Below are positions 12,481-24,345 of a stretch of 64,000 nucleotides of DNA, piece by piece. Position 1 is the stretch's first letter. Each line of letters opens with the position of its first letter. The stretch is from Cryptomeria japonica (lineage: Eukaryota; Streptophyta; Pinopsida; Cupressales; Cupressaceae): positions 610,008,677-610,072,676 of the forward strand of contig NC_081405.1 of the NCBI RefSeq assembly GCF_030272615.1, read 5' to 3'. Made by a program: the position numbers and the translations under genes. The notes under the pieces are model-generated. The model ran no database searches. It worked only from the letters and a program-made list of their open reading frames with translations, and was not told the origin of the DNA.

Positions 12481-14810
12481 CCATCACATTATACTTTATT
12501 GGCCTTCCTCTTAAATCATGTCTAACAACAAATGACCAACCCGGTTTATGAGGAACCTCTGAGTAAAATACCTACTCACATTGGCTTGGAAGAACATAGG
12601 GCTCATTTCCATCTTGCTCAGATGACCTTGTATTAACCATTGTAAATCCATTATCATGTTCAATCGTAGCATGTACCATTGGACGATGAAAAGAACTAAT
12701 TTGAAGGACCTAAAGTCATACTCAAGTATATCATCCAAAATCCCATAGTAGTGATTTTCAGAGACTTGAGGATGTATGTCGCTTCTAGATGAAGCATTGG
12801 TCACTTGAAATACTGCACTTATTCCAAAATCACAAGTTTTCTTCGTGTAATCCAAAATTTTGATGTGAAATTTATAACCATTGCACCACATAGCCTTGTG
12901 GTGTTTGACCTACAAAATCTCAAACATATATAATATGTACATCATTACAATTGGAAGAAAATTAAATAATATGGGTGATTAATATATTTATATGTACATG
13001 TTTATCTCTTAAACCATATGCTAAAATAATTTCTCTTTGTGTAACACTGAAATCTCCATTACGATGTGTTTCTTTAACCAATGAAGCCACACCTTCCAAT
13101 GTTAATGCATGACCAGATTGTTGACATCGTTCAATCTATACCATCATCCAATCAATATTGTTTTCAACATACAAATGTAGTGCATACCACTCTTGACCAA
13201 CTGTACAAAAAACAACTAGAAATTTATAACTGAAGTATATTAAAGATTATGAATAAATTAACTACAATATATATAAAAATAACTGTAGTATCAAATAATC
13301 ACCTCTCACTTTTCTCATTATACCTTTCCCCATCAAGTTCTCCCCTTCAAATTTGTTAATGGAGTTGGGATCCCAAATACGATCTACACAGATCTTTGTC
13401 ATGAACTTAGGAAGGTATTCAGTAATGTACACCATAGTCGGGTATACCATATATCCTCTACCATAGAACCCTCAGGATATGCTCTTTGTCAAACCAAAGA
13501 CTTCAAAAATTTCAGGTTCATCTCAACCATCCACATCGACCTTGTGTGTACACGTCCACACAATTCAATCTCCTCAACTTGGTGTATGAGGTAGTGTTCT
13601 TGTGCATTGAAAAAAGTTGAAGGTAGACACTTTTGCATTTCACGCATTAGATGAGGAATTTTTCTCTTCCAATATTTTATATCTTCTTTATGGATTTATT
13701 TAGATGACAACCACCTACAAGAGAGTCAAGATACAAATATATTAACGAGACTTTACAAAATAATATACAATGTATTACATAACAAGTAATATCACTACAA
13801 ATTAAACAAATATCACTACTTACCTTATGTATTTTCCAAGATCATATATAACTTGCTTGACATTATAGTCGAAGTGGTCTGGGAGAGATAGAGGTAGAAC
13901 GTACTGCAACAATTATAAAATGATCATTTTTATTATTTTCTAACAAAATAAAATGAAAAGTACATGCAATATACAAACATATAGTAAACACACAAGAACA
14001 TTAATTACCTTAATGAAGGCATGCCAGTCATGTGTTTTCATCCTTGGCCCAAATTCACTTTTCTTTGTTATGAGATTGTTTATGTTTGCAGCAAATCTTG
14101 TGGGAAATCCAATTTTTCGTATAGCTTCTTTTATAACATTTCTTTGTTGCTCCATTAATAACCAAGGAATGGCACTTTATTAATCTAGTCTCCATCGTTA
14201 TTTGATTGAATGACATTTTTCATTGCATGATTGGATTTCTGAATGTCACTACCAATTTTGACATTTTTTTCTTTGTCATGCCTTCCATCCAATATTTTCC
14301 ATAATCTCTTTGTTATATTCTTTCCAATATGCATAGTATCAAACAAATGCACAATTTGTAGCTTCTCATAGTAGGGGAACCTACTAAATTATCTGGGATA
14401 GCTCTTTAGTCCCTTTGGAAGGTGGTCATTACTTCCTTGACGACCTTAATGAGGCATATAATATGTTAAAAAAGTTAACAATGATGATCATCATCAATTA
14501 TATCATCAGTAAACAAAACACAATATAAAAATACAAATTCTAAACATAAACCATTAGATGGAGTGACATTACCTTGACAATTAATTCTATTATATTCCAA
14601 CTTCCATAGGCAAGGTGTCATTCTTCATGGATTTGATGTAGTCTCTTCTTTCCCATTGAAAAGATGTTGTTTTAGTATTTCGATACTTATAATTTTTGTG
14701 GAGGAAGTGCTTATACTCATCAAACACCCGCTTTCCTAAACTTTTTGAATAATGAGATTTCATCTTTGGACAACAAACTAGATATGCAAAGTTTCCCTAT
14801 GTTTGAAGAC

Positions 14811-16335
14811 CTATGAGATTATGTATAGTTGGATTAAATATGATAATTTTAATATTTATTGATGCCCTCCTAAATGGCACAAGGTTTTAGTCTAAGATCA
14901 AAGAACACAAAACACACAAAACATTAGTGTTAATCAATCTAAAACTAAACTATGAAGGCATTCCAAGAGAGACACTAAAAACATGCTAATGAATTTAACT
15001 AAAGAAGTAAAGACAATGAGACATCTCCAACTATCTCTTAGCATGGCCTTAGTTTCTTCTCCCTTGTTCCTCTCCTCTCCAAGTTCCAAAATAGTATAGC
15101 TCTCAGCAGCTTTTTGCACTATGGATGCTTATGGAGGATTGAGATTGTAGTATAGCTCTAAATGTGAAATAAAAAGCTAATACTAATGCTAAAATGATGT
15201 ATTTTAACCAAAAAGACAAGATGTTAGATTGCTTATGCTAAAATGCTCTCTAAAATGTCTATAGTCTAAATGCTTACAAGTTTTCAGGATCTGGATTATG
15301 AAGGAATGGGCTCTATTTATAGGAAAAATGGAGCAATGGATGGCCAAGATTGAAAGGTTTAATCAAGGGTCAAGCTTGAAAGTTGGGAATCCATGTGCAC
15401 AATTGACACCAATGAAATGGTGACAAATGTCAACATAGGGTTGGGTTGAAAGAAGAGGTTGGAGGCATTAAAGGCCTGAGAAGACCTCATGGTTATCTAA
15501 AGGCTAAGGGTCAAGCCTAAATTAGGATTACCCACTGGCTTAGGAGTTAATCCAAGGATAAACCTTTGTGCAAATGATTAAGAGATAATCATGGTCAAAG
15601 TATTAAAGGCTTGATGAGACCCTTGGGTTGGGTAGAGGTTGAGTCAAAACAAATGTTTTAACCATGTGGAAGGGTTTGGGTTAACCATTAATGGTTTTTG
15701 AAGACTTTGTGGATAAAGTGGTTGAAAGTTGGAAGCCTTCAATGGTTTTCAAAGACTTTGAGGAATTAAGTGGTTGAAGGTTGGAAGCCTTTAATGGTTA
15801 TCAAAGACTTTTAGACTTTGAGAAGTGACTCCATTTTGCTTAGGAATGTGACAATAATTAGGGGATGGATTAGGCTAATTAGGAAGGGGTTAGAAGAATC
15901 TAGAAGGGGATTAGATTTTTGCAAGTGGATTTGGTGGGTGAGGGAAAATAGGATTTTATTAAAAATAAAAATTCATTTATTTCAATAAATGTGTGCAAGT
16001 TGCATTTGTAGGAAAATGCAAGTGGGGGGGGATAATGATTTAAATAAATGTTTTATTTAATTTATTTAAAAGAGGAATAGGGGGATTTAATTAAATAAAT
16101 AGATTTTATTTATTTAATTGAATGGAATTTGATTTACTGAATTAATTAAAATAAATTAAATAATTTATTTAATTAATAGAAGAATGTTTGGAGATGAATT
16201 AATTAAATATTAATTTAATTAACTGATGGCTAGTGGATTTTTAATCAAATAAATACGAAATATTCATTTAATTAAAATGGACAGATTTGTGTGACTACAT
16301 TTATAATTATGTGAAAGCTGATCACTACAACATAC
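14811..16335 (-). mobile_element. 1.5-kb intron of the CACTA transposase holding an LTR-like insert
   Basis: Minus-strand splice signals fit: donor GTATGT at 16335-16330, acceptor CATAG ending at 14811, joining TNP2 codons on both sides. Nearly all the intron, 14860-16332, has LTR-like termini on the minus strand (TGTTGTAG ... GGGCATCA) and a TATA motif CCTATAAATAGAGCCC near 15310, so it may be a solo LTR. I found no 5-bp target duplication, so a simply long intron is possible. The 15960-16300 part is very AT-rich (ATTTAATTAAAT-type repeats). Confidence 0.5.
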
Positions 16336-17739
16336 TAGAAAAATGTGTTAGCCCTGGGGCATCATGAATTGTTCATACAAGCATTGTACGGAATTGAAAT
16401 TGTCTTTGTCCTATTGGTCTAGAGAAATCATACATAGTAACTCCATTCCATAACTCTATCAACTCGTCAATAAGAGGCTCAATATATACATTCATATCTT
16501 TAACTTGGTACTTACCTAGTTGAATGAACAGAAACATTACATAATTATTATGACCATTTTGCTACAATATTTATAATTTAATGTGGATGACTATTCAATG
16601 AAAAAATACCTAGAACAATCATTGCCAACATTATGTTCTCCCTCTTTACTAACATCCATTGAGTAATATTATTGTTGATAATAGAAACAGGCCACACCAC
16701 GTAAGTAGATCTCATCTCTCCAAATGGATTGACACCGTCTACTGCCAATGAAAGCCTGAGATTAAGAGGTTCTTCTTTAAAGTGTGGCCACTTTTCATCT
16801 ATGTCCATAAATGTAGAACCATCTACAAGCCTTCAAATAAAGTCATCTTGACTTCTATTGCATGCATGGTAATACATAAATTGTGTAAAGCTTTCACACC
16901 TAAATAATTGTTGCAAACATGTAATAATGGGAATATAATGAACAACCTTGTGAGGCACCTTTTTTGTTAGTTGATCTATTTGATATCTACTCATATGACA
17001 TTTAGGTCATTCTATTGCAAATGTATGTTGTTTATGATATATAATATGATCATTGGGACATGCATCTATTGCTTGATAATCCATTCTAATATCTTTCATA
17101 ATGGCAACTAATTTTTGGTATGAGCGAGATAGAATATTTGATGGCAGTAACAAAAACCCACCTATCAATCTACAATCAAAAATATAATTTAATATAAAGA
17201 ATCTTAATGGTACATGTTTCACCCTTTATAAACTATAATGAAATTACAACAAAAAACATAAAAAATGATGACATATATGACATACCTTAACATACATGAG
17301 ATTGTTATGCTGGATAAATTGTTCATAACCTTCAAGTTCACCAACAACAATACAATGGAGAGAAGAGTTATTCGGGAGCCTTCATAAAGGGGCTCGTATG
17401 CCTTCTCAAGTAGAGGTACATCATGAACAACATCAAAGTCATCTTGATCATCATGATTAGTTGTGCTAGCACTAAATGTGACATGGATTAATGCATTTTT
17501 ACCATCATCTTCAATTATGTTTTATGGCACATGATCATGTTCTTCCATAGGATCATTATCTTCAGCTTCAATATTCACACCTCCATGTTCGTCCACTTGG
17601 AAAATCACATTCTTCGGGTTGTGGCAGTCCATATCATGTGCCCTAGGGTGCTCCACCTATATAAAAATGATCGATAGAAATAAACCATGATCATGATCTC
17701 ATCATCAAGTGATTTCTTATGTATATAAATCTTGAAAAT

Positions 17740-17877
17740 GATGTACAACCTAAGTTGGCCTAGTGGTAGAGAACTTGTGTTCTTAAAAGAGGTCGCAAGT
17801 TCAAATCCCAAAGGGGGTAAGGTATGTACACCTCATCAGCTTTGGTCCATTACCTATCAAAAAAAATTTTGTTAAAA
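17740..17877 (+). mobile_element. Short tRNA-derived SINE
   Basis: A box A match (TGGCCTAGTGG, 17757-17767) and a box B match (AAGTTCAAATCCC, 17793-17805) are spaced as in a tRNA promoter. They are followed by about 50 bp of unrelated sequence and an A-run near 17867. The leading ACAACCTAAG resembles the start of plant Au-type SINEs. It lies in the first intron of the CACTA transposase. No clear target duplication was seen. RNA polymerase III promoter elements are inferred from the boxes. Confidence 0.6.
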
Positions 17878-18226
17878 CAATTTAATGAAAAACTTACCAA
17901 TGGACAATAATCATGCCCCCCTTCAATGTGACCATGCTGCCTACAATGTTTCTCAGCTATTGTTATTATAAGTCTTCTAGTATTTAAGCCCTTACAATTT
18001 TTTCAGGGACAATAACATTTTCCATCACCTTTTATTTTCAAGCTAGACCACAATCTAGAAATTGTCTCCTTATTTTATTCTTTACTAATATTATCGGACA
18101 TGATCTTTCTTCACAAGCAAAAGAAATCTGGCTATGGAAACTTTAGTCTATAACCTTCAAAAAATAAGAAAAACGATGTCGCAAGTATGAAAGTATTCTT
18201 ACAAATAGTTATAAAGAACTTCAAAT

Positions 18227-18312
18227 ATTAGTTTTTGATTATGGGAAAATAAGCTTTTGAAGGGATCCTGAAACCCTTTACAAAATATTCCTAAAAGATA
18301 ATAGCATTAAGT
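18227..18312 (-). other. LINE 3' UTR, terminal part
   Basis: On the minus strand it reads TAGGAATATTTTGTAAAGGG, then a GGTTTCAGGATCCC stretch, and ends in CCATAATCAAAAA, like 3' tails of plant L1-type LINEs. The upstream part of this UTR is 22461-22578. Confidence 0.55.
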
Positions 18313-19120
18313 TGTTGGCATATGCACACTCCAATGAGACATTGTAGGTGATTGAAGGTTTTGTCATTGATGGCAACCTTACAATCCTATGGCACCGACA
18401 AGACATTACACCAGCACTAGCAAGATCAGACTCTACACTGGCACTCAGACCTCTGGCACCAGAAAAAAAAGGAAGCATACCGACACAGAGGCCGACATGA
18501 TTTTTGTTATATTATATTTTGCTTATTATTGTAAAATCTTTGTAAGCCGACTTGGCATCATTGTAAAATGACTCATATATATAAGAGATCATTATAGAAC
18601 ATTTGTAAAAAAAGTAAGAGGAATATATTTAGGTGAAATAAGGCAGACTTATTAAGCGAATTATAGGTTAAGGGTTTATGTAAGAAGCAGAGCAGAAACT
18701 GGTACTGGATCTGGTATTATAGATGCTATTTTGAAGCAGTACAAGACACTAGATTTGCATAGTCCATTTTTGTAAGTCAGTGAGACTTCCTATTTTGTAT
18801 TTGAGCAGTGAGCTCTAGGCAGTTGGCCTTCCTGCATGTGCAGACCCCTCTTGTAAGTAATATTCTCTTATTGGCCAATAAGTGAATATTGTGGGTCACA
18901 AATCCCATCGAGGTTTTTCCCACACCGTGTTTCCTCATTAAAACATTGTGTTATGGTGTGTTTTTCATGTGATTGCTTTTAATTCTATTTATTGCATTAT
19001 TTCTTACATACTAGTACACTGTTATAATATGTTCTACATGTTTTAAGTTAAGAAATTCAATTCACCGGTTAGATACTGATTCACTCCCCCCCACTCTCGG
19101 TATCTGTGGGAATCCTAACA
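18313..19120 (+). repeat. 5' LTR, 808 bp
   Basis: Begins TGTTGGCATATGCACACTCC and ends CTAACA before the primer site. Roughly 93-95 percent identical by eye to 21657-22460, so the insertion is older than the copia at 36776. Confidence 0.9.
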
Positions 19121-19136
19121 ATTGGTATCAAAGCTT
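19121..19136 (+). promoter_or_regulatory. Primer-binding site, tRNA-iMet type
   Basis: TGGTATCAAAGC at 19123-19134 is one base from the TGGTATCAGAGC consensus, immediately inside the 5' LTR. Confidence 0.8.
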
Positions 19137-19191
19137 GGTCCTCTATTTTCAGAAGCCTAATAGCTTGAGGAAGATCTTGACACCAGTAAAG

Positions 19192-20130
19192 ATGGAAAAT
19201 CTGATGAAGCAACTAGAAGAAGCTCTCTCAGACTATGATGTAGAAAAACTGAAAAATATCAAACTAGAAGATGATCTAAAGGCTGCTCAGGATATCATTC
19301 AAGCACTTCAAGAGAATCTTACTATTTCAAGAAACAAGAGAAGAGAACTTTTTGAAAAGATGCAAAATGAGAATGATGAAAAGGAATCACTTAATGATAT
19401 GATAAACAAACTTAAACAAGAGAACATGACAACAAAGAATGAGATGCAGGATATGACTATGAGATTTTGTAAAGAAATTGAAGATAGAAAGAAGAATGAT
19501 TGACCAGAAGACTAAGTGATGCTGCAAATGAGAACACAAGACTTAGCTATGAAAATGATTTGTTGAAGACAGATCTGATGCACACTCAGAATGACTCAAA
19601 TGAACTGATGAGGTAGAAAGAAGTCTTAGAAAGAGAACTAGATACTACAAATCAACATAAAGAGAAATTAAAGAAAAGCTCAGAAGAACTTGGTAACTTG
19701 TTGAAGAATCAAAAACCTAAAGGTGACACTTCTAGAATTGGCTTTGAAGTTGGTGAAAGCTTTGGTACTGCAAACGCACATGATCATAGAAAACCAATAA
19801 GACAACCTACTTCTTATAAATTTAATGGAAAATGCTTTAACTATAACAAGTATGGTCATAGAGAAAATGAATGTAGATCTAGAAATTATCAGAATATTAA
19901 CACACCCACCAGTCAATGTTCAAAATACAACAAAGTTGTGTCACAACTCTAAAAATTGCAAAATGAATGTGAGATGTTATGATTGTGGAAGATTTGGACA
20001 CCTATCTAATCAATGTAGAACACATACCAGCACAGGTTATGGGAAAGCTATTCAGAAGAATAATGTGACTTGATATGCATGTAACAAGATTGGGCATATT
20101 GCAAAATTCTATAGAAGTAAAGGATCACCG
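19192..20130 (+). pseudogene. Gag-like protein: coiled coil and CCHC knuckles, broken
   Basis: The likely start is ATG 19192 (MENLMKQLEEAL). About 100 codons of charged heptad-like coiled coil run open to 19503, then stops interrupt. In a shifted frame the knuckle region follows: a defective first knuckle (CFNYNKYGHRENEC, second Cys replaced by Tyr), an intact second (CYDCGRFGHLSNQC, about 19975-20016), and a third (ACNKIGHIAKFY) missing its first and last Cys. The order matches 389-1475. It would bind and assemble element RNA. The first and third knuckles have lost zinc ligands. Confidence 0.75.
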
Positions 20131-20652
20131 GCAAACAACAAAGGTCCTAGTTTGAAAGGAAAAGAAAAATTTGAAGAGGTTAAGCAAGAATTATGAAAAC
20201 AATGGATTAGAAAGTCAGACCTAAATATTGTTGGGAATACTCCTCCACCAGTAGAACCAATCAACACTTCACCGATAGGATAGAGTAGTGCTTCACCGAC
20301 AGGACAAAGTAATACTCCACTGATAGGAAGCTCTTCATCAAATTGAAGAAAATTTCTTTGAGCGTTTGGCAATCAAATGGGACATATGCTATAAATTCCT
20401 CGGTTAATGGTGAGAAGTTGGAAATTAGTTCTATATCGATAGATATGTTAAGTGGCTACTTAACTGGTATACATTAAATGTGGTAGATGGCAAATAAACA
20501 TTATTAATTTGTGGTTTTGGCTCCATTTCATTTCACCAAGATTTCAAACCTTCGAAGAGCACGAAATTTGTAGAGCTAAGGCATTTTGAGCAAAGAGGCA
20601 AAGCACTTCAGCAATCAATCCATCCAAAGGCAGAAAAAGGTATTTATCATCA

Positions 20653-21206
20653 TGGCATCCTCCTCTCCACCTGAATTCATAGGAAACCCTACATTAGTCA
20701 AGGTTATAAAACACCCTAGGCCTGTATTTCAGCTAGTTCCCGAGGTAGCTAAGAAAGATGACAATGTAGGTGCTTTTTCCCAAATTCCAAAAGGAGTTGT
20801 TTTTGAAGAAGATCCTAGAATATACATTCATTGCAACATAGAGGAATTAGGAGATGAAGAAATTAAAAACATGTATAAGACTATTATATGTGATGACTCC
20901 AGAAATGTAAAACCTGAACATAAAATTGTTGAAACCCTAGGATTCACTGAAATCCTCTGCATTCCTGAATTTCCTAAGGAAGTGATTAGGATAGTTTTAA
21001 GTAGTGTACATGGTTCATTCTTTTGGCTTGATTCAGTTCACAAAATTACAAAGGAAGATGTGAAAGCAATAACAGGGTTACCTTCCATCGGTAACAGACC
21101 AAAGAAGACTAAGAAGGTCTCAAATGACCTAGTAATGAACTTAATTGGTGCAACATCCGATAGAATTACTGAAGTTAGAAAGAGAAAAGGAGAGAATAGT
21201 AAATAA
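20653..21206 (+). CDS. Second ORF of Sirevirus-like element, unknown function
   Basis: An open frame runs from 20586. The better start is the ATG at 20653 (MASSSPPEF), which aligns with MAST at 1921 in the related element. It gives 184 residues without a stop. Conserved landmarks are YIHCNIEELG, VKPEHKIVE, FFWLDSVHKITKEDV and ITGLPSIGN followed by KKVSNDLV. The last motif resembles KVSNNVV in the third LINE ORF. Downstream of the stop, another frame around 21250-21420 continues as a possible coiled coil, so a frameshift may have shortened the protein. No catalytic motif is recognised. It is the best-preserved member of this family in the window. Confidence 0.6.
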
Positions 21207-21487
21207 GACAAAGAATTTGAGACTAAGACTGAGTCCAAGATTGGACTATCTAACATCATTATGGAAGGAAATATCTGAGGCACTATTATAGGGACAGAGA
21301 ATACTGGCAGAGCATATGCAACACCTCACTAGTCTAGTTCAAAGAATAGAGACAACAATAAAGGACAGCAAGAAGTTAATGGAAAGTATAAACTTGATTT
21401 TGGGAGATCTTTTTCAAATTGTAACCACCTAGCTACAAGGTTGAGACTACAACTCTACTGACATCTTGACAACCTTTGTCATTGATG

Positions 21488-21656
21488 CCAAAGGGGGAGT
21501 AGTAGTATGAGAAAATAACCATCAGAAGACATATCTACTCAGGGGGAGCTCCTATATTTTTGGTAACATATTTTTGGAAACATTTTTGGATTATAAGTTT
21601 CTAATACACTTTTGAATTTTCTCATGAGTGTTGCCATCAATGCCAAAGGGGGAGAT
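21488..21656 (+). promoter_or_regulatory. Duplicated polypurine tract
   Basis: Two copies of TGCCAAAGGGGGAG, at about 21486-21499 and 21641-21654; the second abuts the 3' LTR. Each is preceded by similar text (TCATTGATGCC, CATCAATGCC), so a segment larger than the tract is repeated. Confidence 0.75.
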
Positions 21657-22460
21657 TATTGGCATATGCACACTCCAGTGCAACATTGTAGGTGATTGAA
21701 GGTTTTGTCATTGATGGCAACCTTACAATCCTATGGCACTGGCAAGGCATTACACTGGCACTAGCAAGATCAGACTCTACACCGACACTCAGACCACCGG
21801 CATCGACAGAGAAAGGAAGCATACCAGCATAGAGGCTGACAGGATTTTTGTTATATTATATTTTGCTTATTAAATTAAAATCTTTGTAAGCTAGCTTGGC
21901 ATCATTCTAAAATGACTCATATATATAAGAGATCATTATAGAACATTTGTAAAAAAACTAAGAGGAATATATTTAGGCGAAATAAGGTAAACCTATTAAG
22001 CGAATTATAGGTTAAGGGTTTATGTAAGAAGAAGAGAAGAAACCGGTACTGGATCTGGCATTATAGATGCTATTTTGAAGTAGTACAAGACAATGGATTT
22101 GCATAATCCATTTTTGTAAGTCAATGAGACTTCCTATTTTGTATTTGAGTAGTGAGCTCTAGGCAGTTAGCCTTCCTGCATGTTCAGGCCCCTCTTGTAA
22201 GTAATATTCTCTTATTGGTCAGTAATTGAATATTGTGGGTCACAAATCCCACCGAGGTTTTTCCCACACTGGGTTTCCTCATTAAAACATTGTGTTATGG
22301 TGGGTTTTTCATGTGGTTGCTTTTAATTCTATTTATTGCATTATTTCTTGCATACCAGTACACTATTATAATATGTTCTACATGTTTTAAGTTAAGAAAT
22401 TCAATTCACCGGTTAGATATTGATTCACCCCCCCTCTCAATATCTGTGGCAATCCTAACA
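21657..22460 (+). repeat. 3' LTR, 804 bp
   Basis: Begins TATTGGCATATGCAC where the 5' LTR has TGTTGGCATATGCAC, and ends CTAACA at 22460, followed by the target duplication copy TAAGC. Confidence 0.9.
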
Positions 22461-22578
22461 TAAGCAACAAGAAAAGACAAACTGCCAAAAAACCAGCATA
22501 GTTATGGGCAAGAATTAGCAAAAAAGCCCAACAAAACCAGCCACATCCAACCATAACAAAAAAGAGATAGAAAAAAAA
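22461..22578 (-). other. LINE 3' UTR, proximal part
   Basis: On the minus strand this is T- and GT-rich (GGCTGGTTTTGTTGGGC, CTGGTTTTTTGGCAG), typical of plant L1-type 3' UTRs. It runs from the stop of the third ORF to the insertion point of the Sirevirus-like element. Confidence 0.5.
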
Positions 22579-24343
22579 TTACTTAATGTTTTTTAGGACA
22601 TTAGCCAAATTTCCGCTTTTCCCTTGCAAATCTTTAGTATCATCCCTAAGCTTAGGGATTTCCTTGGAAGGGGCCACAATGACTTTTTTCATGCTTGCAG
22701 TTGTTCTTTTCGCTACACCACCAGAAGTACATTCCACTATTCCTACCTTGATAGCATCCTCATCAATATCTAGATCCATGATAGGTTTGGGGGTATTGGA
22801 CCCATCGAGGAACTTGGTAATTTCCTCTAAATTCTTAGTAACAGAGGAAAGAATATCCAAAATTATTAGAAAAAAGTTTTTCATAGCTGCTTTTCCTTCC
22901 TCCAAATTACCAATCTGAGCTTCCAGCTTCTCCACTTTTTCCTCCACTCCTTTATTCCACTGTTCCTAGTTTATTTCAGCTTTCTTCCCTTTCTCTTCCT
23001 ATTGCTTATCAGTTTTTTCCAAATTCTTTGTTCCTTCATAAACCCACATGTCAAAACCCATACGAGCCTCAGACTAGTTTTTGAGTTTATCCAGAATTAT
23101 CCCGTCTCCAGATTTATCTTGATCCCTGCTCGAATTCTCCTTGTCCTTCTCTTTCTCAATTTCCTTGTCCTTCTCCTGCTCAATTTCCATTTCCCTTTCC
23201 TCATTAATCTTGATCTATTCCTCCATAGGCTTGCTATTAACAATTCCAATACTCACACTGTGGGTCAGACTATTTTGATCAGAGACTTCCTCAGCTCCTC
23301 CTTCCTCTTCCCCCACTTCCACTTCCTTCCACCTCTCCTCTCATTCAGACTCATCACTCTCCATCTCACTGCCATCTTTTCCAATGTCCTCTAAACCCTT
23401 GTCCTCTTGAATTTTCTCCATAGTAGCTTTTTAACCTTTTTTTCTCTATGTCCCCTCATCCTTGATAGATCCGCCTTCCTTCAGCTTTCTCTTTCCTTTC
23501 CCTGGTGACACCGACAATCTCTTATTTTCCTGGATAGCCAAAATCTTGCAATGCTCGTAAATGAGTAGAATAAGTCCGCAATGAAGCACATATGAAGAAG
23601 TGTTCTTGTTGTGCTTATTCAAAGACCGCGGCAAAGCCCTAAAGAGGTAATAGGGCAAACAAATCCTCTTCTCATGTCTAAAATGATTAAAAAGCACAAA
23701 ATGGTATGTGTGGACCCTGGTAAAATGACCCTCCACAATAATATATTCTATAATTGCATTAAGCACATGGCCCCAAATTTTTTTAATATTGGAAGCATCA
23801 TAATACCCCCCGTAGCTTTTCCTATTTTCGCTCTCTCCTTCTCCTTACATGAAAAAAGCTTAACTACATTATTAGACACTTTCAGGTCTCTAAAGAAGTT
23901 AAGACCAAGGTGCGGCATACCTATAACCATCACAATGAGATCCACATCCAGCTTAAACCTAACACCATGAATTTTGAAGAAGTTGTTTATCCATTTTTCA
24001 ATGACTTTGGTTACCGCTAGGTTAACTCTACCTTTATCATAGTCGACCAACTTTTCCATAAAATTCATCATGAATCCTTTCTCCAACTTTGCCCAAACCT
24101 TAGGCATCTCCTTCCATGTAGAAATATTATCAGAGTCCTCTCTTCTTAGATCCCCCCCATTTTACATTTACAATTTCTCTTCTTCTGCAACTTCAGAGCT
24201 TTCTTCCCAATGACACTCAAATTTTTGAAAATGCATACCCACAAAGTGTGTGGAGAATTAATATTCTTGATTATGACTTTTCCCTTCTGACATGTCATCA
24301 TTCCCTTTCTAAATATTTGAATATTACTCATTACAACATTCAT
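22579..24343 (-). pseudogene. Third LINE ORF, coiled-coil passenger protein, decayed
   Basis: Starts at ATG 24343, two bases after the ORF2 stop (TAATCATG). It reads about 588 codons with two frameshifts, one at a G7 run near 24160 and one near 23755, and several stops. The N-terminal part contains VWAKLEKGFMMNF, IHGVRFKLDVDLIVMVIGMP and KVSNNVV. The middle (23446-23766) reads FTRVHTYHFVLFNHFRHEKR and LILLIYEHC. A highly charged EKDKEIEKEKDKE stretch and a C-terminal coiled coil (KVEKLEAQIGNLEEG) follow, ending NVLKNIK. The middle blocks resemble the second ORF of the Sirevirus-like elements. No enzyme motif is seen. It could instead be an unrelated older insertion, but LINE-like 3' UTR sequence follows it. 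Confidence 0.5.
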
Positions 24344-24345
24344 GA

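Larger units (their letters stand above)
12290..18101 (-). pseudogene. CACTA transposase, TNP2-DUF4218-DUF4216, multi-exon, decayed
   Basis: Minus strand. Exon 1 (18101-17898) starts MSDNISKE and carries a degraded Cys/His segment like the transposase-associated N-terminal domain. Exon 2 is 17656-17286. The TNP2 core follows: IDACPNDHIIYHKQH (about 17020-17090), LSLAVDGVNPFGEMRSTYV (about 16690-16760), NVYIEPLIDELIELWNG (about 16440-16490) and HDAPGLTHFS up to a donor at 16335. It resumes at 14810 (LQT, stop, GNFAYLVC). FDTMHIGKNI lies near 14330. DUF4218 reads KTHDWHAFIK (about 14020), then across an intron to VLPLSLPDHFDYNV (about 13850-13905), then HQVEEIELCGRVHTRS (about 13540-13590) and a PEGSMVE motif near 13470. 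DUF4216 (HYYGILDDILEYDF, FKLVLF) lies at 12690-12770. It would cut and paste the element by binding its ends. At least eight in-frame stops and local frameshifts show it is dead. Confidence 0.8.
7883..18226 (-). mobile_element. CACTA (En/Spm) DNA transposon, left arm with transposase
   Basis: A TNP2/DUF4218/DUF4216 transposase on the minus strand defines the superfamily. A candidate terminus CACTAGTACATGTGGAGCAG starts at 7883, followed by a subterminal zone of diverged repeats to 8934. The transposase 5' end reaches 18101 and the LINE 3' end begins near 18227. Sequence similar to the left subterminal zone occurs inverted at 58381-58740, which suggests the LINE inserted into the 5' leader of the CACTA element and the right arm lies beyond 57.7 kb. 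No matching TAGTG terminus was found on the right, so the exact right end is unknown. Confidence 0.6.
18313..22460 (+). mobile_element. Sirevirus-like non-autonomous LTR retrotransposon, complete
   Basis: LTRs of 808 bp (18313-19120) and 804 bp (21657-22460) enclose 2.5 kb. The flanks are TAAGT at 18308-18312 and TAAGC at 22461-22465, a 5-bp target duplication with one mismatch. Inside are a tRNA-iMet-type primer site, a gag-like gene with zinc knuckles, a second non-polymerase ORF and two polypurine tracts. It is the same family type as the element at 1-4480. It sits in the LINE 3' UTR. No polymerase, integrase or protease is present. Confidence 0.9.

Noticed and set aside
17740-17820. Functional tRNA gene
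   Set aside because: Box A and B are present but no complete cloverleaf or acceptor stem pairs; better explained as a SINE.
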